From contig CM082587.2 of assembly GCA_040954595.2 (NCBI GenBank), positions 3,472,001-3,536,000 on the forward strand: 64,000 bases of DNA. Direction: 5' to 3'. This document shows positions 1-12,400 of the stretch, piece by piece. The notes beneath the pieces are model-generated. The model had not been told where the DNA came from, did not search any database, and saw nothing but the letters and a program-made list of their open reading frames with translations. The stretch's first letter is position 1. Every line of letters begins with the position of its first letter. The DNA is from Balanoglossus misakiensis. Taxonomy: Eukaryota > Hemichordata. The translations under genes were made by a program, and so were the position numbers.

Positions 1-3000
1 AGGATTAAAATTGTATCGTCTAACCAGGCTTGACTGCAATGTTAACTTTTGATGCGATTCTGCGACGTGATTGGTTCGTGTTGTGACATAAATCATAGCT
101 GATTATTCGTTCTGTCACGCAGTGGAGATATGAAGGGAATATTCACACGTAGTATACAGTGTCATTTGGATTTTTGAAATGTGGAATACGGTAGCAGAGG
201 AATAATATTTAATTAGTAGAACTATCTCTCTCGGTTCCGGAATTGAAACGGGGAAGAGTTAATGCAGTGAACGGAATCAAGCAATAACCAACTGTAGTCT
301 GTATATACTGACCACTGAAGTGAATGACCTGAATGACCCAGTTAATTAAACGCTGTTGGCAAAACAGGAGTAAGAAAAGTCAAGTAGCATGTATTGCCGT
401 CTCGTATCCCCACCCCACCCCCACCCCGTTTGCATCCGCGGGTTTGCTTTGGTGAAAGAACGGGGTGTGGTGTCACTGGACTTTACCTTTTGGTGCTGAT
501 GTTATATCACAACATTTGCCATGTTTACTGTGATCACCATGGGACACGCGAAAATAACAATAAGGAAACTAACATCATGTATTATTTTTGTCTTACATTG
601 CACAAGAGGAAAATGCGTTTGATTCCGTTTTCACGTTTTTAGGTTATCTTTGCAGTATACAGCTTATTAACGCGTTCGTAGTTTCTACATGCGTCCTTCA
701 TTTTCTTTGGTAAGAATTACATGTACAAGCATATTATGCTGATGTGTGAAGGTTATCTGTCCAGAGGATACTTCAGAGTCGATTCAAGATTCGATCAAAT
801 TGCCATAAGAAGTAACACCCCACTCGCATTGATGACAACGTCATTCATTCATTCATTCATTCATTCATTCATGCAAGTCTGAAAATACTCTGACATTCAA
901 CATCTGTGGTTTGACATTTCCAAACATATATTCCGAGTTGTTATGGACAACGTGACACTGTGGAACTGCAAAGGTTGGGCGCGTTTGACCTAATCACATT
1001 TTTTAATGAATTGCTTGTGTATACGGTACCAGACAGACCTAGCAACCCTGAATTGACCGTCAAGGCTTTATTCCAAACGTATGTACGAAATTTGGTACGT
1101 GAGTAAATATTTAACAAGTTGTCTGTCAAATCCTAGTAGCAACAGTTGTCATAACTGTCGGTATAAGTAGGTCGGAAAGAGGGGTGTTTGTCGATAATTA
1201 ATTGGTACAATAATTGACAGTGGCAATGTTCATGAATTGCATTTTAACCCCGTTACGGTGTCCAACTAGGACAAGAATCGTGCAATTCGTGTCCACACAT
1301 GTAAATGTCCGAACCAGAACGTGTCCGGACGGACATAAACACCCCTCGTCGACTGGGACAAATAATGTCCAGACATGGAGCCGCAGAAATGCAGTTATTT
1401 CTATCAGTGTGTACCATACTTTGTCTCTCTCATGTCTGGTGACTCATTTGAAAATTGGCAATACACCGTTTACATGATAACATGACCCTGTGAACGGAGG
1501 CAAATACTTTAAGGCCTATCCATGATCAATAGTTAGCCAACTTGTTAGCGACGCATTTTCGTAGCTATGAAACACACCGAGAACGAATAATGCTCAAGGG
1601 TTGAAGGACTTTCTTGATGAATGCCGGCAGCAGTACCGACTATCGACGCGTTTTTTACTGAGTTTCTGTAGCTCAACCGCCAATCTCTGGCCGATCTCAG
1701 TAATATAAACCCTTTCCGTGTTGTATTCCTTCACATTGCTGTGGGCATCAGCCTGTTGCGTTTGTACATTGAAACTCCTGTCCACAGGACTTCTCCTTTT
1801 GGATACTGTGCCGATCGATTGAGTGTCTGGCATGAATCCATCGCACGCACAGATCTGGAGCAAACAAATGGTTTACACAAACAGCAAATCCCATAAACAC
1901 GACAAAATAAGACACTATCTTGTCTAATTACACCATGATCATCCTAGCACCCGAAGATTTTTACTTATCTAATACAAACAACAGAGACCCCAAACACATG
2001 ATAAAATGAGGCGGCGTGACCTATCCATCTTCTTATCAATAAAATACAAAGCTGGGATATCTGAGGTGCGTCGTTCACCCTCACAACCAAACACTGGTCA
2101 GGGCTTTTTTTCAATCGCGGCCAGGAGCGTAATCTTTTGAATTTGGCGATCAATAAACGCAGTTTATTCTTTTTACAATGTTGTCTTGTCCTGGAGTGAT
2201 GTATGTTGAATTTATGAGACCGTTTTACGTGATGGGCACATGTGCTCTCAAGTGGTAACATTCCTTGAGACGGCGTCTTCTTTTTTAATGCATGTTTACA
2301 AAGCGGATTCTGAAAGTTTTAAATGAAACCGTTTTGGTGAACTTGTTCGATATCTTCCGGTCGATCTTCTATCTGAGACTGAAGTAGTACTAAATGCGAT
2401 TTTAACATCTTTGTCAAAGAGATATACATGAACTTGGTGTTTGTATGGCTGTGTTGGTTATCTTACCGACTGTCTGGTGTGTTTGATTTTCCGCGATATC
2501 TCGCGAGACTTGACTTTGTTAATTACCGTTGCAACGGGTTGCTGGCCAAACGGAAATACAATAGAAGCTTTCCATAGCAATATATCTGACAATTTTAACT
2601 GATCACGAAGAGTGTCCCTATACAACACTCCTATTTGTAACTAATGTATCCGAAATTGAGCAGTTTGCAACCTGCGTGAAAACGCCGGTCCCACCCGGGG
2701 GTCCCACACCCTGTTCTTAAATATCTCAATTTCAGCCCTTTGAACGTTGGTGATAAAAGTACGAATCATATTATGCAGTGCCACCCACTGTTATCTTACC
2801 TTTACCTTGGCAGATCATCACAGAGGGCGACCTTTATAGTTTTATAGGTTACTTTTTGATTTCAAAAAGGGGACGTTGTACAAGTTGTGAAACGTTTCCA
2901 CGTGGAAAAAAGAGTCAAAAATGCAGATATTTGAAAATGGTTTTATTCTGATTAGAATCTTAGAACGCATTGTCTGTAAATAGATATTTAGGTGAGGATG

Positions 3001-3160
3001 ATGATCAGTTGATTTACCCCTACTCCAACATTTCAAACTCTTTCGGGTGTGGAATCGTTTGATGTTCAAAATGTCCAGCAAACTACGACAAAAATGTAAT
3101 CCGAAATGTCAACAGTTTTGTAACTGTGTCAGCACTTTTGATGCGGGTCACGTGACGTGA
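1..3160. other. Intergenic region, no gene recognised
   Basis: Only short open frames (under 100 codons) without family resemblance, signal peptides or consistent splice borders. The sole clear structure is the attc microsatellite at 841-872. Confidence 0.5.
841..872. repeat. Tetranucleotide microsatellite (attc)
   Basis: About eight perfect copies of ttca/attc in intergenic DNA. Confidence 0.95.
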
Positions 3161-4199
3161 CTTGAGACGCGTCAGAGCCACGTTTTCGCTGCTGATTGGT
3201 TGGAGCCACCTGGACCATCGCCTCTTGGAAATTTCCGTCCAGCATTCAGTGCATTTTCATAAGAGAGTCAGACGGCCACGCTGCTACACGGACCACGAGA
3301 AGATGCGGAGAACTCTGCCCCCCAAAACAGAGTTTCTCCGCTGGATAGTTTTCACGACGACAGCGGTAAGTAAAGTAACAGAAGTAGACACATTTAATCA
3401 ATTTTTGACCAGAAACATGGGTTATTCTGTGGCGAGTTACGGACAACTAAAAAGCCAGACGTTGACACCAGAGTATTGAAAATTGCATGCGTCACAGTCA
3501 GACCGCACGAGTCAACACTTCCCTGCGTTTTAATTCACAAATTCCACCATTTCGCGTTACTCAACTTGAGATGTACGGTTTATCAAATTAAGACAAGTCG
3601 GTGTTATAGCTCTACTGGTGTGCGGCAGGTTTTTTTTTTACATAAAAAACAAGGTAGTTTTTCGGGAAAGGGGAGGGGCTACAATGAATTGGTAGCGGGT
3701 TCGATGAATTGACGACGGGTTCGATGAATTGACAGCGGGTTCACGTGTAGTCAGCGTGTTTTCGAGTGTGAGCGATTGCAAATTTTGTATTATACTACCA
3801 GACAATGGCAAAAATAAGCTTTGAAACGCTTCATTGGGAACAGTTATTTTTGTGTGTCCGTGCAGTCTTTGCCAAAAAAAGTCGGAGTTTAAAATTTTCC
3901 GCTTGGCTGTAGGTCTAAACTTGAAAATATGTAAATGTACATAATGCCATGCTGGGGTTTTAGGCTACTTGTTTGTCAGCGAAGCCCTAAAACATAATTA
4001 TATTGTCGTCGTGTATGATGTACAATATGTGAATGGACAACAGTTTAGCGTGCACGGTTGATATTTGGTTTCGTGTTCATGGATAGGCATTCAATTTGTT
4101 TCCTTATTTTGCAGATGGAAGGCTCAGATGAACTGATGCTGTACGTTCCACACGGATGCTATGATGTTGTACAAGCATGATGTCAGAGTAAGCGGTATT

Positions 4200-4395
4200 A
4201 GCCAAATTTTGGGCAATTTTTAAGATTTTTCAACGATTCTGACTGGTGCCGGTAGCCAGTTCAGCGAACCGATTTTGCACAAATCTGAAGAATGCAACAA
4301 TACGGATGCCATATGTGGATGTCATTACAGTTTTGAAACCAGCATGACTACATGCTCGGTGCATGGGTCATTTTTGTTACGGCACCAACAAGTTC
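4200..4395. repeat. Diverged copy of the segment at 6055-6215
   Basis: Both segments share gactggtgcc, agcgaac(c/t)gattttgcacaaa and a later ttacggcaccaacaag or ttatggcacaaacatg word in the same order, which marks an old dispersed or segmental duplication. Confidence 0.6.
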
Positions 4396-4659
4396 ATCGG
4401 CTATGAATGCTTCGAAAGGTGCTCGTTGTTGTGAGTGTGTGTGTGTGTGCATGTGTGTGTCACGGTAAGTTGTACGGTATATTTGGGCCATGCAACTAGC
4501 CTACAATGAGGTGAGCGTTTGTATGTTCCATGGCTGAATGAAGACCAGTGGATGGTATGAAGTTTCATAACAAGTAAGTTATATAGACATAAATAAAATC
4601 CCCGGTGCGGGTGGGTCCCATCCCTCAGACAGTCAGTTAATACATAATACAGGTTTTTT

Positions 4660-5375
4660 TGAGCTATGTTATCTTTCGTCATTATTCAATAAAAAATATT
4701 AAAAACATACACGCACTCATAATACTTGGAGTGGTTTATTTCCGTACCGATCATCTTAGGGCGTGCGTATATAGTTAATATAATTTTTTTAGATATGTTA
4801 TCTTTCGTCATTATTCAATAAAAATATTAAAAACATACACGCACTCATAATACTTGGAGTGGTTTATTTCCGTACCGATCATCTTAGGGCGTGCGTATAT
4901 AGTTAATATAATTTTTTTAGATATGTTATCTTTCGTCATTATTCAATAAAAAATATTAAAAACATACACGCACTCATAATACTTGGAGTGGTTTATTTCC
5001 GTACCGATCATCTTAGGGCGTGCGTATATAGTTAATATAATTTTTTTAGATATGTTATCTTTCGTCATTATTCAATAAAAATATTAAAAACATACACGCA
5101 CTCGTAATACTTGGAGTGGTTTATTTCCGTACCGATCATCTTAGGGCGTGCGTATATAGTTAATATAATTTTTTTAGATATGTTATCTTTCGTCATTATT
5201 CAATAAAAATATTAAAAACATACACGCACTCGTAATACTTGGAGTGGTTTATTTCCGTACCGATCATCTTCGCGAGTGCGTATATATAGTTAATATAAGT
5301 TTTTTGAGATTTGTGATCTTTCGTCATTATTCAATAAAAAATATTAAAAACATACACGTGTTTTATGGTGAAATA
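4660..5375. repeat. Tandem array, about five copies of a 128-131 bp AT-rich unit
   Basis: The word attattcaataaaaa recurs at 4681, 4810, 4938, 5067, 5195 and 5326. Between them lie near-identical stretches with acacgcactc and ggtttatttccgtaccgatc. The last copy is diverged. A related but decayed piece continues to about 5480. Confidence 0.9.
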
Positions 5376-5504
5376 TATTTTTTTAGAATTGTAATCTTTA
5401 CCCATTTACCTCAAATCCAATCAATAAAACGTTATCGAAACATACTGGTGTAACCCGAGAGGTTTATTGCACCCATAATCTTCGCGTGTGTGTTCATGAA
5501 TTTT

Positions 5505-6010
5505 ATAGACATTCATTTTCATTTGCTTGTTTTGCAGATCCAGAGACGAGATCGACTCATAATGGCATTCATCAACCAAGCTGGGGCCTAAGTGACTAAT
5601 TTGTTTCGACATGCAGCGGTATTACTGGGTGAGGTATGGGCAGGTATATTCCATGGCCAAACTATCATGAGTATTAGACATTCACTTCATTTCCTTGTTT
5701 TGCAGATCCAGAGACGAGATCGACTCATAAATGGCATTCATCAACCAAGCTGGGGCCTAAGTGACTAGTTTGTTTCGACATGCAGCGGTATTGCTGGGTG
5801 AGGTATGGGCAGGTATATTCCATGGCCAAACTATCATGAGTATTAGACATTCACTTCATTTCCTTGTTTTACAGATCCAGAGACGAGATCAACTCATAAT
5901 GGTATTCATCAACTAAGCTGGGGCCTAAGTGACTACTTATTTTCGCCATGCAGCAGTATAGCAGGGTGTGGTAATAGTATGTTCAATGTCATAACGGAGA
6001 CCAGAGGTTT
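5505..6010. repeat. Three tandem copies of a 168-169 bp unit containing an acceptor-like site
   Basis: The core cag|atccagagacgagat starts after position 5537, 5705 and 5874. Each copy carries the same pyrimidine tract, the same following 80 bp (catcaaccaagctggggcct) and a ggtatgggcaggtata stretch that looks donor-like. A diverged relative is at 6585-6715. Confidence 0.8.
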
Positions 6011-6777
6011 CAAGCAAGGTTTGACGAGCGATATGGACATCAAAGCCCTCTTTTCATGGTGGCCATTTTGAAGATTTTTTTCGATTCAGACTGGTGCCTT
6101 TTCCCAGTCAAGCGAACTGATTTTGCACAAACCTGCATGTAACAATATGGACCCTGTACTAATGGGGTGGCCATTTTGTTATGGCACAAACATGTTCGCC
6201 ATTTTTGTAGGAGACATTCCATTTACATACTTTTTATTTATTCCAGGGATCCCACAGATGATGCTAAGATGATTGCCAGCCTGTGTGATTGATGTCCAGA
6301 GATTACTGCATGGTTGTGGGAAGGTAAGAATTGTGGGAAAGGAAAGCAATGACGGAGACAATTCACTAAGTCCAGGAGTTGTCGGTTTGACTAAGTACAA
6401 TATTATTAGCTTGTATGGGCAGATCTCTATCGTTGTTGCAGTAGAATTTAATCAAGTTGCCAAATAGAGAATGAAATTCCACGCAGCCATGCAGATTTGC
6501 ATGATGTACCATCTGCGAATGAACAACATTTGGCGTACAGTGGTGATCACGCTTTGTTTCATGTGTACATGGATATTATAGACATTCATTTCTACATTGC
6601 TTGTTTTGCAGATGCAAAGACCAGGTGGGGTATCCAGCAACCAAACTTAGGACGAAGTGTCCATTTTCCGCGATGCAGCTGTAACTGTTACTGGCAGTCT
6701 GCAGTGACCACCTAACATCTAATGACAATAGTATTTCCATTGATGTTTACCGAGCTGATGCAATTCTTGGAAAATTT

Positions 6778-7105
6778 GGCATGATTGTGTAAATTACAAT
6801 TCTGGTTTCAAAACTTTGTAATTAAACTTTTCAATGAACAAGATTAAAAATGAAATGCTCGAATCTGTGTCATTTTATTACCCGAACATGATTGTGTAAA
6901 TTACAACTCTGGTTTCAAAACTTTGAAATTAAACTTTTCAATGAACTACATTAAAAATGAAATGCTTGAGTCTGTGTCATTTTATTACCCCAACATGATT
7001 GTGTAAATTACAACTCTGGTTTCAAAACTTTGAAATTAAACTTTTCAATGAACTAAAATAAAAATGAAATGCTTGAGTCTGTGTCATTTTATTACCCCAA
7101 CACTT
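6778..7105. repeat. Three tandem copies of a 107 bp unit
   Basis: The word catgattgtgtaaattacaa starts at 6780, 6887 and 6994. A partial copy ends near 7100. Copies differ by only a few bases. Confidence 0.88.
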
Positions 7106-9181
7106 CCTTGATGTTGAGATAATTGAAATGGTAAGGTCAAAGGTCGGCCCGTTAATTTGTCGCAAACTCTGTTGTCCCACTGAAACTCAAAAAGCGTCAG
7201 GTTTGCAACCATTATAGACACTGACATATGCAAAGAATGTAAAAAGTCGTCACAATTTTGGCAAACTGATTCTGTTCCCATATTTGGCCATAGCAACTGA
7301 GACCTTGACCTAAAATTTTTCCCTCTCCCGAAATGCACCAAAGTGTCTGAGCTCTTAATCCTAGTAATGATCTCAATAGGTAGCGATAGGAAGGGGTCAA
7401 AATTTGGCGTACATCGCTGAGGGCGCCATAATATTCATCACTACAAGTTCAGTGTTTTCTGAAAGGGGTTCTCAGACAACATTTTCTCTGAATCGACATT
7501 CGCTGAGAAATCAGTGACAAGTGATCTATCTAAAATATGGCCCAGTATTTGTGTGTTGTTTTATAATATGAACCAACAAACATCAAACGCGTATTAGGTT
7601 CTTACGTTTTTGGGCTTGAAAGGCACAATACCGTGACACTTCATCAGAGCCATTTATTATTCAAACGCCGCCATTTTGAATCGACGGAAGCACAACGAAA
7701 TAGCATGAAGTAAATCTAAAGCTGGTCGGGCGCCTCCTTGTGGCAAATGACTGATTACCTTTGTTTAATGTGTTACGTAATAGACCTTTGAGTGAGGATG
7801 TAGAGCTATTGGAGACTCGCGATAAACCCCGTGATTGCATTTAAAAAAAACCGCCCCAACTGTTTTATTCAGAGTTTATTTCCATCAGTGGACCGAACTG
7901 AACGGAACTGTTAACGTTGACCGTTTGGCCCAATTTGAATCGTTTGAAGTTTAGGAAGCAGAAAATCACGTAATGTAAGATTCACGGTTTTAATACCACC
8001 ATACAGACACAGAAAGGATATACGGTATATTTGTGTTTTGATATATCTGCACTATTTAATCGCTGATATGTTGTCGACCAACAAAAAAGAACACAACACT
8101 GACACATAAAATTTATGGCATCGCTATCGCCAGGGGAAAAAACTAACACTGAATCTAGTCTCTGCTCTCCGACTTCAAGATATCAGTATGGGATGGGGTG
8201 GTGCATTTCCGGGTGTTGCCATGACTTGTCGATGCCAAGATGACGTCAACAGATGCACATTTCAATATTTGCTTATCGACTGGCACGTGGAATCCAACAA
8301 AGAGTCATGGAAAACAGTAGATCCTGAATTCTCATCTATAGTACCTTCATGTTCGCGTACCGGTCATCATGACGGTTGACATCATCATTTTGACAAGTGT
8401 ATCACTTCACAAAGTGAATGACAACTCATAGCCATCGAATTCGATCTGACCATTCTGGTCATCTCGTGTTGTTTAAACAGTTAGTTGATCGACGGATATT
8501 TGAGGAGATTGATTTATGTTTGGTGCAACACCTGAAAATAAACGAAGAGTTTCCAGAATGCGGAGAAGAAAAGGAAAATACATGAATAATGGCTGCCACT
8601 AGCAAGTGTCACAGTTGGCCAGCACCAGCGTTCTACTGCTTTAAGCGCGTACAGTTGTCCGTGGACAGGCTACGAGTTGTGTGACTATCCTTCCCTAGCC
8701 GAGTTATCGACCAATCAGGCATCATCTCTCATTCCTGAAAAATCAGAAAAATATGATTATACTATGTGGAGTTTGGACTTAGAAAATCGAACTCAATAAC
8801 GGTAAGCTATACAACCTACGTGTAATCTTTGAGACTTGATCACATATGGAATCATACATGTCGGATTGCTAAGTTCGTTCACAGTCCCTCTTTTTTTTGA
8901 GGGGCCCTGAATGGCTTGGAAAACGACAGAGCGCCCCCTTCCGCTCAATGACAAACGGTTTCTGGGAACAACTGCCTTACCTCGTATTCAACAAACAGCG
9001 ATTATGCGACGAGCGCCCGCACCAGTGTAGCCGCGAAGACTGTTAACAAAGTCACGCATGCGCCACTGCTTAATATTTCAGCCGAAGAGTCTGAACAGAA
9101 GAGAGAAACCACGTGAAATACATATAAAAAAGTATGAACACAACCAAGTATTTGAATGACGGTTCAACGTTAACACAGTAA
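7106..9181. other. Intergenic region, possible last exon of copy A
   Basis: No protein gene is recognised. It holds the duplicated flank at 8242-8383. If copy A of the small secreted gene is spliced at 9229, its last exon should be here, but I could not find one. Confidence 0.4.
8242..8383. repeat. Segment duplicated at 11809-11956
   Basis: Both copies run from gacgtcaacag through agagtcatgg, tctatagtaccttcatg and a final catcat. They lie 3' of copies A and B of the small secreted gene, so the gene and its flank were probably duplicated together. Confidence 0.75.
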
Positions 9182-11072
9182 CTAACAGACGTCCGACATA
9201 CAACAAACGTGACACCGTATCATCTTACCTGGTGTGGGATCGAAAGTTCTCCCTTCAGTAATATTGAGTGTAGGCCTACCAGTATAAATTGTCGCATTAG
9301 CAGGGGCACCTGTACCTGCCTGAGTACCGGGGCCAGTTGTCTGACGTACAGTCGATGTAGCAGCACCCGGGGCAGCGAGTGTCGTGACTGCAGTTGTCGG
9401 GGCTACACCTTAATATAAACAGAAAAAAATATCTGTTGATCAAGATGGCTAAACAGCCTCATACATATTCCACCAATCTGTTCTTATGTTTCAACTGGTT
9501 GTGTTGCTAGACAGCCACTTCATAGTTACATGGCAATATGCTCCCTAGTGAGAATCGATAAAGAAGTGTATACATCTCATTAAACGGTTTAGTGTCTTTC
9601 AGTGCAGTCATGCCGTTGTTTGGTCATTCAGGAACAGGTGCGTGTACTTACTGCTCATGTTGGTGCTTTGTGAATAGGTCGGCGTAACCATGGTTACAGC
9701 CACGATAAGCGCCAACAAACAAGCCAAAATCCAGTAATCCCTGCAATCATACAAACAAAGTCTTCATTAAAATGAACATTCAACACATGGTCAACGTTTG
9801 CGCCTAATAAAAAATACTTAGTTGAATTTTATTGGTTCGTTTTGCAGCTATGCTACTGACGAATGTGAGTAATCTTCATACAGAACCCAGTCTATAACAT
9901 ATGAAAGTACTGCCACCGTTTGGTTTCTCAGTTTTATGGGCAGGTCTTGTATAAAGTCTTTGGCAAGAATATATTAGACAGGTGACGCGCAGTGTTTCCA
10001 TTCGTTGCGGAGAGACCTTCAGATATTACACCTAGCCACGACTGTCGGAAAGTCCTACTCTAAGTTCGACGACAGTGACAAGTTTCAGGTTTCATACCAA
10101 CATTTCGACCCTACACGGACGAGCGCCCTCAGAAAGCCTTCCCCAACTGATGTTGGGAGAACCGTTTGATACTTGGAGTGCATATGGAACGGAGAATGAC
10201 TTTTGAGGGGAGATGGAAATTATGGCGTGAATTATTTGTTTAAAATCTTCGTTCTATTTTGAATACTAGTATAGAGTCAAACTACCCACCCCCCGGAAAT
10301 TCTGGTTCAACAGAAAGAAAATACACCATTACATTCGTTTTATCCTGTTACGGATTTTTTTGGCTCACTGTAAATCCGTTCGCGATTTTGCAATATTATG
10401 ATGGCTGTTTGTAAATGAATTGCCATAGTCGTTATGCAGTTACGATTTAACTATAATGACTCACTCATGGACTCTCGGCACGAACTTTCTCGGCCTTTTG
10501 CCAGAAACAGTACTCTTCGGTTACGTGTCCGTTAAAAAACCGACAACAGCACCTGAATCCACTTGATATCAATTTGACTTCACGTTATTATCAAAGCGCT
10601 GCTATATATTTTCCAATGCCCACACAGTCAAATAACATGTCGAAGTTTTGACACAAAATGTCGGAGTCTATATCAAAGTCGAACAAAAATCAATATGTCT
10701 CATATACGTTATTGTATATGACGTGTTTTTGACCAGTCGGCATGTGGCAGCCAGCCCGAGAATTGAATGTAGATGGGGAAAAGTTGTTGTAATCTGTTTG
10801 CTATTCATGTTGATTCGTCTTGTACAAACCGCACCCGTAAAATTTGCGACACCTGGTATCGTGACAAACTATGGTGCTTCGCGACAAACTCATTTATCTC
10901 ACGTTTTACATATAAATGCGGCATTTGCGTTGCCATCTGTCTGACAGCGAATACTGGCCGAGGGTTCCATCTGTCCAGGTGGAGTGTGCACTGACGCCTT
11001 ACCATTACAATCAACTCTTGAAACAGGGGACTGAAACTGGTTTGATCGGCGTACGTATACAGACCTTTCCAT
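9182..11072 (-). CDS. Small secreted Thr/Pro/Ala-rich protein, copy A (3' end uncertain)
   Basis: Minus-strand exons 11065-11072 (ATGGAAAG), 9652-9740 and 9229-9408, same phases as copy B. The leader (RDYWILACLLALIVAVTMV) aligns with copy B's, and the next exon opens with V-A-P-T-T-A as in copy B. It then carries a longer Thr/Ala/Gly/Pro-rich stretch with N-A-T and N-I-T glycosylation sites. A consensus donor (CCAG|GTAAGA) follows at 9229; if it is not used, the frame runs to TAG at 9182-9184 (107 residues, ending in a short Cys-rich tail). If it is used, a last exon lies further left and I could not identify it. A TATA-like stretch at 11147-11157 lies about 80 nt upstream of the ATG. Confidence 0.5.
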
Positions 11073-12400
11073 CTTCAATTGCAGGTGATGTTGTCGCTGC
11101 CACTGTCCTCTTCGAAGCTTCAGAAATGGATTCAACAGGCGGGGGTGGCGAAATATATATAGGAGCTAGTCGCTACGGAGACGTTAAGAAACCATGTGCA
11201 CAACAAAACAAAGTAACTATGCCGTCATGTTAACGCAGACGATGACGGCTTTCTAACTTGCAAACTTTTCCAGCGAAGCAATAATGTGATTGGTTAATGT
11301 GGACAGGTGATTGACTTGTGACATACTCGACCCACGAATGAAGGAGTGTCGTAGTATACTGTTGAACTTAAGCTTTTGGTATACAAACACAACGAGTAAT
11401 CGACCGACTCTGTCGCCATGGTTAATGATACCATCACAATGAGAGCATATTTCTGAATATGACCGTGACTTGGCATACAGTGACACCAATGCCTCACGAG
11501 GTCGTCTGTATCTCTCTCTGCCAGTGCAACATTAACTTCCCGCACTTGATCTCAGTGTCCATCGAATTTTGATTAAAAAGAAACCATCACGTAGGCAAGT
11601 TAATCTACGCACTGCGTTGATTTTTATTCTTCATAAGGTTCAATAAATAATGACAAGCACACATAAACTGTCACACAAGTTTAAATTATTAAACGTAGCT
11701 GTAAGAGATAAACTTCACACAGTTTATTAGTTGCCCTTTTCCTTGAGACATGAGGTAAAAGAAGTAAGTTTCAGCCATTTTTTTTTCTTTTCAGTCAACA
11801 ACAACAACGACGTCAACAGTCATGCAACTCCAATATGTGCATATCGGCTGGAACACAACTGGCATCAAGTACAGAGTCATGGAAACAGTGGAGTCTGTAT
11901 TCTCGTCTATAGTACCTTCATGTGTGTGTACCAATCATCATAAAGCTGAAGGCATCGCTGCATGGGTTTCAACTTAAGCAGTAACCCTGGCTAACAGGGT
12001 CAAAAGCAAAGACAAACTGGCGGAGAACATGGTGCTGGTTAAAATGTTTGCAGAACTTCCTGTGAGGGAAAACAAAATTAATAGAAATGCTTTAAACTTG
12101 TAAATGTTATTGAAATATTCACAGTTGAGTGATTTATTTTTCGATAATACACGTCGTTTGCAGTTCTGAGACGAGTTGCCTCAGGTGATTCATAATTAAT
12201 AATTTATAAAACCTAAATATCATTTAGTGATTCAGAAATTGCTTCAACCCATGGAGGGTTGATTGTTTTAGTTCGCCTATCAAATACATGTACTCATTTT
12301 CCTCAATCAAAACCGCCGATAACCAGTGTACATATTTATGAACTTGTATATATACAACATGATAATCACAGTGTAATACATGTATAAAGAAACTCGTATA

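Larger units (their letters stand above)
3162..6720 (+). ncRNA. Possible spliced non-coding transcript with repeated exons (tentative)
   Basis: A CCAAT-like element (attggtt, about 3195) and an open stretch end in a strong donor, g|gtaagt, at 3366. Downstream, acceptor-like tracts ending in ttttgcag or ttttacag precede related short segments at 4115, 5538, 5706, 5875 and 6612. Three of these are near-identical (next entry). The segments contain stops in all frames, so no long protein is encoded. The pattern resembles a non-coding RNA gene whose exon was copied in tandem, but it could equally be decayed repeat DNA. Confidence 0.22.

Noticed and set aside
3162-3479. 105-codon plus-strand open frame
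   Set aside because: No family resemblance. It is interrupted by a strong splice donor at 3366 and joins no coding exon.
4681-5340. CRISPR-like direct repeats
   Set aside because: Units are contiguous with no variable spacers, in a eukaryotic genome. This is an ordinary tandem repeat.
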